Of a DNA stretch of 64,000 nt, positions 17,836-25,439 are shown piece by piece (position 1 is the stretch's first letter; each line of letters begins with the position of its first letter). The notes under the pieces are model-generated. The model was not told where the DNA came from and made no database searches. It was given only the letters and a program-made list of their open reading frames with translations. A program made the position numbers and the translations under genes. This DNA comes from UBA6522 sp965221035 (GTDB taxonomy: Bacteria > Pseudomonadota > Gammaproteobacteria > Steroidobacterales > Rariloculaceae): contig OZ244860.1 of assembly GCA_965221035.1 (NCBI GenBank), forward strand, positions 3,534,001-3,598,000. The letters are read 5' to 3'.

Positions 17836-18978
17836 ATGAGCTCGATCAAGGCAGTCGAAACGCGGATGTTCAGGGTCCCGCTGGCGGAAGTGCTGTGCGA
17901 TGCCAGGCACGGCGCGCACAGTCATTTCGAATTGATCACTGCCACCGTCGAACTGGCGGATGGGTCAAGAGGCACCGGATACACCTACACCGGCGGGCGC
18001 GGTGGCGGCGCCATAAAATGCCTGATCGAGAACGACCTGGTTCCCGCCGTGGTCGGCCAGGATGGCAGCTCGCCGGAATCCGTCCTTGACCACATGCACT
18101 GGTACATTCACTACGTCGGCCGGGGAGGCGTGGCATCGTTCGCGATGTCGGCCATCGACATCGCGCTCTGGGACATTCGCTGCAAGAACGCCGGCAAGCC
18201 GCTCTGGAAGCTCGCCGGCGGAGCCGCCAATTCCTGCAATGCGTACCAGGGCGGCATCGACCTGAACTTTTCCAAGACCAAGCTCCTGAACAGCATTAGC
18301 GGGCACCTCGACAACGGCGCCAACGGGATCAAGATCAAGGTGGGCAAGGACGACCTGGATGAGGATATCGACCGGGTCGAGTCGGTGCGCAGACTCATCG
18401 GGCCGAAGGCTCCGTTCATGGTCGATGCGAACTATTTCTTCTCGGTGGAGGATGCCATCGAAGCGGCGAATGCGTTCAAGGCGCACGGCATCCTCTGGTT
18501 GGAGGAGCCCACCATTCCGGACGACTACGACGGGTACGCAAGGATCGCCGCGGCCACCGGCGTCCCCCTGGCCATGGGAGAGAATCTTCATACCCTGTAC
18601 GAGTTCGGGTTCGCGCTGGACCGGGCGGGTCTGTCGTACATCCAGCCGGACGCTTCGAATTGCGGGGGGATCACCTCCTGGCTGCGCGTCGCGGAAATGT
18701 CCCGGGCGCGGGGCATTCCGGTGTGCTCCCATGGAATGCACGAGTTGCATGTCGGGCTGGTTTCTTCGCAGCCCAATGGTGGCTGGCTCGAAATCCACAG
18801 TTTCCCCATTGATCAATACACGACCCGGCCGCTCGTGCTGGAGAACCACCGGGCCGTTGCTTCCGACGAGCCCGGTATCGGAGTGGAATTCGACTACGAC
18901 CTGCTGGCGCCCCATGAGGTGGTGGGTGGCGAACCGGCATTCGACACGCTGGAATTCGGTCGCGTCGCGGTCAGTTGA
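17836..18978 (+). CDS. 3,6-anhydro-alpha-L-galactonate cycloisomerase
   Basis: This 380-aa enolase-superfamily protein strongly resembles, from memory, the characterised Vibrio anhydrogalactonate cycloisomerase: HFELITATVE, GTGYTYTGGRGG, IHYVGRGGVASFAMSAID, GENLHTLYEFG, QPDASNCGGIT, CSHGMHELHVGLVS and HSFPIDQYT. The enzyme opens the anhydro ring of 3,6-anhydro-L-galactonate to give 2-keto-3-deoxy-L-galactonate, a step specific to agar and carrageenan sugars. Related D-galactarolactone cycloisomerases are the alternative. Start at ATG 17836; a longer frame upstream runs into the preceding gene. It is the most specific biochemical marker that this locus handles red-algal galactan. Confidence 0.87.
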   Translation: MSSIKAVETRMFRVPLAEVLCDARHGAHSHFELITATVELADGSRGTGYTYTGGRGGGAIKCLIENDLVPAVVGQDGSSPESVLDHMHWYIHYVGRGGVASFAMSAIDIALWDIRCKNAGKPLWKLAGGAANSCNAYQGGIDLNFSKTKLLNSISGHLDNGANGIKIKVGKDDLDEDIDRVESVRRLIGPKAPFMVDANYFFSVEDAIEAANAFKAHGILWLEEPTIPDDYDGYARIAAATGVPLAMGENLHTLYEFGFALDRAGLSYIQPDASNCGGITSWLRVAEMSRARGIPVCSHGMHELHVGLVSSQPNGGWLEIHSFPIDQYTTRPLVLENHRAVASDEPGIGVEFDYDLLAPHEVVGGEPAFDTLEFGRVAVS

Positions 18979-19047
18979 TCGGCGTGGCGGCTTCGAGCCG
19001 GTGCCGATGAACCACGAATGTCCACTCAGGCGCAAGTGGTTCGATAG

Positions 19048-19089
19048 CTGATATATCAGTTTACGCCTGACAATATATCAAGATATACT
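19048..19089 (+). promoter_or_regulatory. Palindromic operators and weak promoter before the GntR gene
   Basis: A perfect 12-bp palindrome CTGATATATCAG lies at 19048-19059. An inverted repeat TATATC-AA-GATATA lies at 19074-19087. TATACT (19084-19089) preceded by TTACGC (19061-19066) at 17 bases could be a weak promoter covered by the second repeat. This looks like autoregulation by the GntR protein. The motif differs from the TTGTCAACAAT sites. Confidence 0.5.
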
Positions 19090-19136
19090 GGACACCGCAG
19101 GAGGCTTGGCGCCTGCGCCGGTTCGGGGTAGTTCAC

Positions 19137-19805
19137 ATGTCCACTGACGCGGTCTCTCTGGAACAACACATCGAGTCCAAGTCTCGGCAGGCGTACCGCT
19201 TGCTGGAAGAAAGGATCGTGACGATGGAGTTCGAGCCTGGATCGGTGTTGTCGGAGGCGCGGCTTGTGGAGCGGCTCGGCGTCGGGCGCACACCGGTCCG
19301 GGAAGCGCTGCAGCGTCTTGCCGCGGAGGGGCTGGTCGAGATCATGCCGCGCCGCGGTATCCGAATCACCGACATCGACATCCGCCAGCAGTTGCGCGTT
19401 CTGGAAGCGAGGCGCGCGGTCGAGGAACTGAGCATTCGACTATGCACGCGACGCGCTGGCCACGGCGTGCGGGACCGTTTTCGAAGACTTGCCGGCGATG
19501 TGACCGCTGCGGCGGAGCAGGGGGATTACCTGGCCTTCCTGCATCTGGACCGGGAACTCAACGAGTTGATCGCCGACGCCGCAGACAACGAATTCTGTGC
19601 GCGCATGCTGCAGCAGATTCACGGACTGTCACGCCGCTTCTGGCACAAGCACCACCTGCGGGCTGACGACCTGGCCAGGGTCGCGGAAATGCATGCCGCA
19701 ATCGCCGGAGCCATCGCGGCCGGAAACGAGGATGCCGCGGTCGATGCGTGCAAGGCGCACATGGACTACATCCAGTCCTTCACCCTATCGACGCTGAACT
19801 TCTAG
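19137..19805 (+). CDS. GntR-family transcriptional regulator, FCD (FadR) subfamily
   Basis: This 222-aa protein has an N-terminal winged helix-turn-helix (about 20-85) with the typical RLGVGRTPVREALQRLAAEGLVE. An all-helical FCD domain follows. The Asp of HLDRELNE, the His of AEMHAAI and the His of CKAHM fit the FCD metal/effector site. FCD regulators usually bind sugar acids or other carboxylates and repress catabolic genes. It sits between the anhydrogalactonate enzymes and the methyl-transfer module, two bases before the next ATG. Local palindromes at 19048-19087 suggest autoregulation. Whether it also binds the TTGTCAACAAT sites is open. Confidence 0.9.
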   Translation: MSTDAVSLEQHIESKSRQAYRLLEERIVTMEFEPGSVLSEARLVERLGVGRTPVREALQRLAAEGLVEIMPRRGIRITDIDIRQQLRVLEARRAVEELSIRLCTRRAGHGVRDRFRRLAGDVTAAAEQGDYLAFLHLDRELNELIADAADNEFCARMLQQIHGLSRRFWHKHHLRADDLARVAEMHAAIAGAIAAGNEDAAVDACKAHMDYIQSFTLSTLNF

Positions 19806-19807
19806 GG

Positions 19808-20437
19808 ATGGGTCGGACGGGCAACATCGGCAGCCGGATCGAGCTGGTTTCGATGGATGCGCATTGCCAGGACATCTCGATAGGCTTGTACGAGCAAGGC
19901 AACGGGATGCCGGCCTTCCTTGTCCACACTTACAGCGGCAGGAACGGGGCGAAGGACCGCATCCAGTTCCTCGCGCGCGCCATGCGGGTGATCGGTGGTC
20001 TTGAGTCGGACCGCGACGGCTTGCTTCGTTTCCCGTGCGGCGGTCGGCATGTGTCGGCCATCCGGCGGGTTTTCCTCGATGGCTGCAAGGTCGCGCCGCG
20101 CACCGATGTCCGCGCCCATCCGCTGCGCATCCACGACAAGCGGTCCGGCTGCGATGTGACGGCTGTCTCGACGGGAAGCGGGGAGTACGAACTGCGAATC
20201 GAGGGGAACCCGAAATCGGGCCCTCGCCGGGTGACGGCCATCGCCCGCGGGCTCGCCAGGCTCGGGGAGATGCGGACCGACGAGCATCGCACCGACAGGG
20301 TGTCGTTCGCTTGCGGCCATCCGCACGATGAGTTGGTGGGCCTGTTGCTGATTCGCGCGCCGAATGTCCGCGCGGCCATGCGCGAAGCGGAATTGATGGC
20401 CGCGCGCGGTGTGCTGTCGGCACCCAGCGCGTCGTAA
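19808..20437 (+). CDS. Conserved-looking protein of unknown function in the methyl-transfer operon
   Basis: I do not recognise this 209-aa protein. It is soluble, with no signal or membrane segment. It begins MGRTGNIGSRIELVS and contains MDAHCQDISIGLYEQG, AFLVHTYSGR, FPCGGRH and VSFACGHPHDELVGLLLIRAPNVRA. The C-terminal half is helical, ending ELMAARGVLSA. Four cysteines and several histidines are scattered, three of the cysteines near Gly or His (FPCGGRH, FACGHPH, DAHC). The ATG at 19808 lies two bases after the GntR stop, and the methyltransferase start follows after 34 bases with a good ribosome site, so it is very likely co-expressed with the corrinoid genes. It could be an accessory or substrate-handling component, but that is inference from position only. 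Confidence 0.7.
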   Translation: MGRTGNIGSRIELVSMDAHCQDISIGLYEQGNGMPAFLVHTYSGRNGAKDRIQFLARAMRVIGGLESDRDGLLRFPCGGRHVSAIRRVFLDGCKVAPRTDVRAHPLRIHDKRSGCDVTAVSTGSGEYELRIEGNPKSGPRRVTAIARGLARLGEMRTDEHRTDRVSFACGHPHDELVGLLLIRAPNVRAAMREAELMAARGVLSAPSAS

Positions 20438-20471
20438 GGGACCCCGGGCGAGTCAACGCAGGAGAACAGTC

Positions 20472-21566
20472 ATGTCAGTTCAAGCAACCGCGTCCATGAC
20501 GAGCCGCCAGCGGGTACTGGCGGCGCTCAACCGCGAGGCGGTGGACCGCACGCCGGTCTGCAACCCCACGTCCGTCGCCACGGTCGAACTCATGGATCTG
20601 GTGGACGCTCCCTTTCCCGAGGCCAACAGGAATCCGGAGCTGATGGCGCGCCTGGCGGCCACGAGCTACACGGAGCTTGGGTTCGACACGGTCATGCCGG
20701 TGTTCAGCATCATCCAGGAATCGTCGGCGCTGGGCTGCAGGATTCAGTGGGAACAGAAGGACAACTGGCCCACGGTACGCATGAGCGAGCCGATCTGGGC
20801 GGACCCGGAGGACATCGCGGTCGCCGACGACATACTGGAGCACCCTGACACCCGATGCGTCGTCGACGCCATCGGGATTCTCCGCCGGGAACTGGGCGAC
20901 GACGTGGCGATCATCGGCAAGACCATGGGGCCCTGGTCGCTGGGCTACCACTGCTTCGGCGTCGAGCCGTTCCTGCTGATGTCGCTGGACGACCCGGACA
21001 AGACCCGGCGTTGCCTGGACGGCTTGAAGGACCTCACGGTGGCTTACGGAATCGCGCAGCTGGAAGCCGGCGCCGATGCCGTCACCCTGCCCGATCACGC
21101 CACCGGCGACCTCGTCAGCGGCGAATACTATCGACGCTACCTTCAGGACTTGCACACCGAGTTTGCAGAACGCATCCCGGGCCACATCATCCTGCACATC
21201 TGCGGCCGGACCGTCGACCGCATGGATGCGATCGCGCAGACGGGGATGTCCGCCTTTCACTTCGATTCGAAGAACAAGCCCGGGGAGTCGGTGGATGTGG
21301 TCCGGGGGCGGATCTCCCTGGTAGGCAACATCAACAACCCTGAGACGCTGTTCTCCCGCGGGCCGGAGGATGTCAGGCAGGAGGTCTTCGAGAACCTGGA
21401 CGCCGGGGTGGACATGATCGGTCCCGAATGCGCGATACCTCTGCAGACATCCATCGAAAACCTGAAAGCCATTCCACGGGCGGTCACGGACTGGCACCGT
21501 GGCCATGCCGACGGTCGGCCTTCCAGGACCGTCGGCACCACCTCCGAAGACGATGGCGCGCTCTAG
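20472..21566 (+). CDS. UroD/MtaA-family corrinoid-linked methyltransferase (probable MT1)
   Basis: This 364-aa protein belongs to the uroporphyrinogen-decarboxylase superfamily, methyltransferase branch (MtaA, MtbA, CmuA). It begins TSRQRVLAALNREAVDRTPVCNP. The zinc-thiolate ligands are His242 and Cys244 in LHICG and Cys320 in GPECAIP, so it is a methyltransferase and not a haem-pathway decarboxylase. The ATG at 20472 follows AGGAGA at good spacing; an upstream extension is unlikely. Family members move methyl groups to or from a corrinoid protein; CmuA of aerobic chloromethane users is a proteobacterial precedent. Next to a corrinoid protein, an activator and a separate pterin methyltransferase, this is the best candidate for the enzyme taking the methyl group from the substrate. 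Confidence 0.87.
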   Translation: MSVQATASMTSRQRVLAALNREAVDRTPVCNPTSVATVELMDLVDAPFPEANRNPELMARLAATSYTELGFDTVMPVFSIIQESSALGCRIQWEQKDNWPTVRMSEPIWADPEDIAVADDILEHPDTRCVVDAIGILRRELGDDVAIIGKTMGPWSLGYHCFGVEPFLLMSLDDPDKTRRCLDGLKDLTVAYGIAQLEAGADAVTLPDHATGDLVSGEYYRRYLQDLHTEFAERIPGHIILHICGRTVDRMDAIAQTGMSAFHFDSKNKPGESVDVVRGRISLVGNINNPETLFSRGPEDVRQEVFENLDAGVDMIGPECAIPLQTSIENLKAIPRAVTDWHRGHADGRPSRTVGTTSEDDGAL

Positions 21567-21593
21567 CGCCGTCAACCGAAACAAGTAAACGCT

Positions 21594-22355
21594 GTGGCGG
21601 AACTGGCGGACATCACCAACGAGTTCATCCGGGAAGAAATCGAAGAATTCCTCGAGCGTCCGGAGGAGATCGCGCGAAGCATCGAGCTGTTCGCACGGGT
21701 CACCCCTGAAATGCAGGAGATCGCGGCCGGGATCATCGACGGCGACGATGACATCGTCGACCAACTGACCCGCCAGGCGCTGGATGACGGCGTCGATGCC
21801 CTGGAAGTCATGGACGACGGTCTGATCGCCGGGATGAGCATCGTCGGCATCAAGTTCCGCGACGCGTTCATCTTCGTGCCCGAGGTGCTGGCGTGCGCCC
21901 GTGCGATGAAGGCGGGAATGGCGCATATCGAGCCCATCCTGTCGGCCTCGGGAATCGCGTCGCTGGGCACGGTCATCATGGGCACGGTTAAGGGTGACCT
22001 GCACGACATCGGCAAGAACCTGTGCATCATGATGCTGCGCGGCGCGGGGTTCACCGTTCACGATCTCGGCGTCGACGTGGACGAGGACACCTTCATCGAT
22101 GCCGTCGAGGAGCACCAGGCGCCGATCCTGGGCATGTCCGCGCTGCTGACCACCACCATGCCCAACATGGGCAAGACCATCGAGGCGTTCATCGACGCCG
22201 ATTTGCGCGATGACGTCAGGATCATGGTGGGCGGGGCGCCCGTCACCCAGGAATTCGCCGACGACATGGGGGCCGACGGCTACGGCAAGGATGCGCTGGC
22301 CTGCGTGTCACTGGCCAAGTCGCTTCTTCAGGAGCACAGCGCGCCGGGCGCGTGA
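21594..22355 (+). CDS. Corrinoid (B12-binding) methyl-carrier protein
   Basis: This 253-aa protein has the MtaC/MtbC/MetH layout: a helical cap domain (about 40-120) and a Rossmann-like B12 domain. GDLHDIGKN provides the lower-ligand His137 in the D-x-H-x-x-G motif. SALLTTTM gives the S-x-L element and GGAPVT the GG element. It carries a methyl group on cobalt between two methyltransferases. A GTG start at 21594 lies 27 bases after the methyltransferase stop. Its stop overlaps the activator start by four bases (GTGA), fitting a coupled module. The N-terminal extension of about 35 acidic residues is longer than the smallest family members. Confidence 0.93.
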   Translation: MAELADITNEFIREEIEEFLERPEEIARSIELFARVTPEMQEIAAGIIDGDDDIVDQLTRQALDDGVDALEVMDDGLIAGMSIVGIKFRDAFIFVPEVLACARAMKAGMAHIEPILSASGIASLGTVIMGTVKGDLHDIGKNLCIMMLRGAGFTVHDLGVDVDEDTFIDAVEEHQAPILGMSALLTTTMPNMGKTIEAFIDADLRDDVRIMVGGAPVTQEFADDMGADGYGKDALACVSLAKSLLQEHSAPGA

Positions 22356-24310
22356 GCTGTCGCCAGATGTCCGAAACGCGTCAGCAGGAGTTTCAGAAGC
22401 GGCTCGATCGCCTGTCGGAGATCTTCGCCGACATCGTCGTGCAGGCGGACGAGCAGTCTCTGACGCGTTGCCCGTACAAGAATGCCCTTGACGAGTGCAC
22501 GGCGCAGTTTGGTTGCCGCAATCAGCGCAGGAAAATCGTCGACCGGGAAAAGCGCCTGGCCTGCGTGGGCGACGACAGGCTCGACTATCGCACGGCGTGG
22601 GAAACGGACCCCGGGGCGATGCCGCGGGTTCGGAATGCACTGGCGGCGCACCGGGACGCAAGACGCGCGAAACGCGAGTCGAGGAATCCAGCTCAAACAG
22701 GCGGGCTCTCGGCCCGCGAACCCGGTCACACGCTGTTCGACCTGGCCGATGAACTGTCCAAACAGGTCCCCACGTCCTGCGGGCGCAGCGGCCTGTGCCA
22801 CGAATGCATCGTCGAGGTTCATCGCGGCATGGACGCGCTGACGCCCAGGGGGGAACCGGAATCCTTCCTGGAGGGCGACTATCGCCTTGCGTGTCAGGCC
22901 GCGATTGTCGATCAGCGGGCGGAGATCGATTTCTCGCCGTTGAGGCGCGCTCCGAAAATCCTGACTCAAAGCCGGTACCGGCCCGTGGCGCTCGACTCCA
23001 TGGTCACCCTGAGCGGCGACATGGTCTGCTACGACGGTCGCCCTGTCGATCGGTATCGCGGTCGCATGTTCGGATTGGCGATCGACCTGGGAACCACGAC
23101 CGTGGCGATGGAACTGGTCGATCTTGAATCCGGTGAGACGGTCCGGGTGTGCGCATTCGAGAATCCCCAGCGCATCGGCGGCAGCGACGTCATGAACCGC
23201 ATTTCCTACGACGGCAGGAATCGCGGCGAACTGTGGCGGGTCGTCACCAACACCATCAACTACGAGATCGCGCGCCTGGGCGAACAGTTGGGTTTCTCGC
23301 CCAGGCAAGTCCACGACACCGTCATTGTCGGCAATTCCACGATGCGCGATATCTTTTTCCGGCTGGACGTGCAATGCATCGGCGCCAAGCCCTACAAGTC
23401 GTCGACGGAACACGAGATGCTGCAGGGCGGGCGCGATTCGACGGCGCTTTCAGCGTCAGCCCGCCGGCTCGGCCTCAAGATCAATCGCGGTGCCAGGGTC
23501 TACAGTCCGCCGCTGGTGGCCAGCCATGTCGGCGCGGATGTCGCGGCGGGCCTCGGAGCGATCGATTTCAACGACGATGAGCGCACAGTCATGCTGGTGG
23601 ACATCGGCACCAACACGGAGGTCGTCATCCGGCACCGGGGGCGGACGCTGACTGCCTCCTGTCCCGCGGGCCCGGCGTTTGAGGGCGGGCTGGTCAAGTT
23701 CGGCATGCCCGGCTGCGAGGGTGCCATCGACCACATCACGTTCACCGGCGAGAGATTCGACTACTCGACCATCGGCGGCACCGCGCCGCAAGGCCTGTGC
23801 GGTTCCGGTCTGGTGGACCTGCTCGCCGAACTGCGGCGCCATGGGCAGATTTCGGCCAAGGGTGTCTTCGCCGAAAAGCGGCGGCGCGAGCTGACCGTGG
23901 TGCCCGGGCGCAATATCACGTTCTCCCGCGAGGATGCCAGCAATCTGGCCCAGGCCAAGGCCGCCAACTATTGCGGCCAGTTTATCCTCATGCGCCATCT
24001 TGGACTTAGCGTAGACGATATCGACAAGCTCTATCTTGCCGGCGCCTTCGCCAACTTCATCGACATCGACAACGCTGTGGATATCGGCTTCCTGCCGGGC
24101 GTGCCGACTGGTCGAATCGAGAAGATCGGCAATGCCGCGCTGCAGGGTGCCCGCGAGATCCTGCTGTCGCGGCGGCACCGTGAGACCACCGAGCAGCTGG
24201 TGCGCGGCATTGAACACGTGGAACTCGAAACCACCCCGGATTTCTTCGAGATCTTTGTCGAGGGGTGCCAGTTCAAACCCATGCCGGACAAGCCGGGCCA
24301 GTGGAACTGA
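22352..24310 (+). CDS. RamA/RACE-type ATP-dependent corrinoid reductive activator
   Basis: This 652-aa protein reactivates Co(II) corrinoid by ATP-driven reduction. A [2Fe-2S] ferredoxin-like domain has Cys143, Cys149, Cys152 and Cys181 (CGRSGLCHEC plus ACQA). The ASKHA domain (DUF4445-type) carries IDLGTTTVAMELVD, VDIGTNTEVV and GTAPQGLCGSG. An unusual N-terminal stretch adds Cys40, Cys49, Cys55 and Cys71, possibly another metal or Fe-S site. The GTG at 22352 overlaps the corrinoid-protein stop; ATG 22367 is an alternative start. Such activators are needed because Co(I) is easily oxidised, so its presence is strong evidence that the module is a working corrinoid methyltransferase system. Confidence 0.92.
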   Translation: MSCRQMSETRQQEFQKRLDRLSEIFADIVVQADEQSLTRCPYKNALDECTAQFGCRNQRRKIVDREKRLACVGDDRLDYRTAWETDPGAMPRVRNALAAHRDARRAKRESRNPAQTGGLSAREPGHTLFDLADELSKQVPTSCGRSGLCHECIVEVHRGMDALTPRGEPESFLEGDYRLACQAAIVDQRAEIDFSPLRRAPKILTQSRYRPVALDSMVTLSGDMVCYDGRPVDRYRGRMFGLAIDLGTTTVAMELVDLESGETVRVCAFENPQRIGGSDVMNRISYDGRNRGELWRVVTNTINYEIARLGEQLGFSPRQVHDTVIVGNSTMRDIFFRLDVQCIGAKPYKSSTEHEMLQGGRDSTALSASARRLGLKINRGARVYSPPLVASHVGADVAAGLGAIDFNDDERTVMLVDIGTNTEVVIRHRGRTLTASCPAGPAFEGGLVKFGMPGCEGAIDHITFTGERFDYSTIGGTAPQGLCGSGLVDLLAELRRHGQISAKGVFAEKRRRELTVVPGRNITFSREDASNLAQAKAANYCGQFILMRHLGLSVDDIDKLYLAGAFANFIDIDNAVDIGFLPGVPTGRIEKIGNAALQGAREILLSRRHRETTEQLVRGIEHVELETTPDFFEIFVEGCQFKPMPDKPGQWN

Positions 24311-24337
24311 CCATGGGAACTGATGGAATGAAGTGCC

Positions 24338-25381
24338 ATGCAGCTTGAAGGCATCCACGATCGTTTCACCGTCATCGGTGAAAACATTCATACGACGCGG
24401 GTCTTCCTCCGGCGCGGCAGGCACATCGTTGCGACGGGCGATGGCGCGGAGGCGGTTCGTTTCACGGATTCCGAGGGGCGCGAGCGGTTTCTTCCGATTC
24501 CGGACGCCATCAAGCGGACCCAGGACTACGACGAAGGACGCGTCAAGCACATGACGATCGCCGTGCAGGCGGCCATGGGCGGCGATGCCGAGCTCGCCAG
24601 GTTGGGGGCGACGTATCTCGAACGGCAGATTCAACGCCAGGTCGACTGCGGCGCCGACTACCTGGACATCAATGTGGACGAGATTTCGGTGCGCGAGAAG
24701 GACCAGCAGGATGCGATGGCGTGGCTTGTGGACTTCGTGCAGTCCAGAAGCCCGGTTCCACTGTGCGTCGATTCGTCGAACTCCAGCACGATCGAGGTTG
24801 GCCTCAAGGCCTGCGGCAACAGCGCCGGCCGGGCATTGCTCAATTCCGCCTCGCTGGAACGGATCGACGTGCTTGAACTGGTGGGAACGTACCACGCCCG
24901 GGTCATCGTCACGGCCGCCGGGGAGTCGGGGATGCCGCAGAACGCCGAACAACGTGTGGCCAACGCGTCCCGAATGGTGGACGCCGCGACCGCCAGGGGC
25001 ATCGCGATGGGGGACATTTTCATCGATCCGCTGATGTTCCCCATCTCCGTGGACCAGTCGTTCGGCAATCACGTCTTCGACGCCATCCGGCAACTGCGGG
25101 AGAAATTCGGGCCCGAGATTCACATCACGGGAGGCTTCAGCAATGTTTCGTTCGGACTGCCCTGCCGGCGGCTGATCAACGACGCGTTTGCCGTCCTGGC
25201 CATCGAGGCGGGCGCCGACAGCGGCATCATGGACCCCGTCGCCAACGGCCTGGAGCGCATCAACTCCATTGACCGGACGTCCGTAGGCTACACGCATGCG
25301 AGCACCATGCTGCTGGGCGGTGACCGCGATTGCCGCGCCTATCTCAAGGCCTATCGCAAGAAACTGCTCGAACCGTATTGA
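24338..25381 (+). CDS. Pterin-binding methyltransferase (probable methylcorrinoid:tetrahydrofolate, MT2)
   Basis: This 347-aa TIM-barrel protein is of the dihydropteroate-synthase-like family (AcsE, MtvA, MetH folate domain). It has VIGENIHTTR near residue 12, GADYLDINVDE, PLCVDSSNSSTIEVGLKA, LLNSASLER, and FIDPLMFPIS followed by HITGGFSNVSFGLP and AGADSGIMDP. These are the pterin-site elements. It should pass the methyl group from the corrinoid protein to tetrahydrofolate, giving methyl-THF for methionine synthesis or oxidation. It is the fourth member of the module. No folD, metF or fhs gene follows in the window. Confidence 0.9.
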   Translation: MQLEGIHDRFTVIGENIHTTRVFLRRGRHIVATGDGAEAVRFTDSEGRERFLPIPDAIKRTQDYDEGRVKHMTIAVQAAMGGDAELARLGATYLERQIQRQVDCGADYLDINVDEISVREKDQQDAMAWLVDFVQSRSPVPLCVDSSNSSTIEVGLKACGNSAGRALLNSASLERIDVLELVGTYHARVIVTAAGESGMPQNAEQRVANASRMVDAATARGIAMGDIFIDPLMFPISVDQSFGNHVFDAIRQLREKFGPEIHITGGFSNVSFGLPCRRLINDAFAVLAIEAGADSGIMDPVANGLERINSIDRTSVGYTHASTMLLGGDRDCRAYLKAYRKKLLEPY

Positions 25382-25439
25382 TTGACCGTGCCGTGATGAA
25401 GGGAATGAATGTCATGTTGAAGTTTGTGCGGAGGCAGCC

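Noticed and set aside
20472..21566. Reading the UroD-family protein as haem-pathway uroporphyrinogen decarboxylase (hemE)
   Set aside because: The zinc-thiolate His/Cys/Cys pattern and the corrinoid neighbours place it in the methyltransferase branch.
20475..22115. Long minus-strand frame opposite the methyltransferase and corrinoid genes
   Set aside because: It has no family features. High-GC coding sequence commonly leaves such antisense frames open.
23456..25297. Long minus-strand frame opposite the activator and pterin methyltransferase
   Set aside because: The composition is typical of an antisense shadow and the plus-strand proteins carry clear catalytic motifs.
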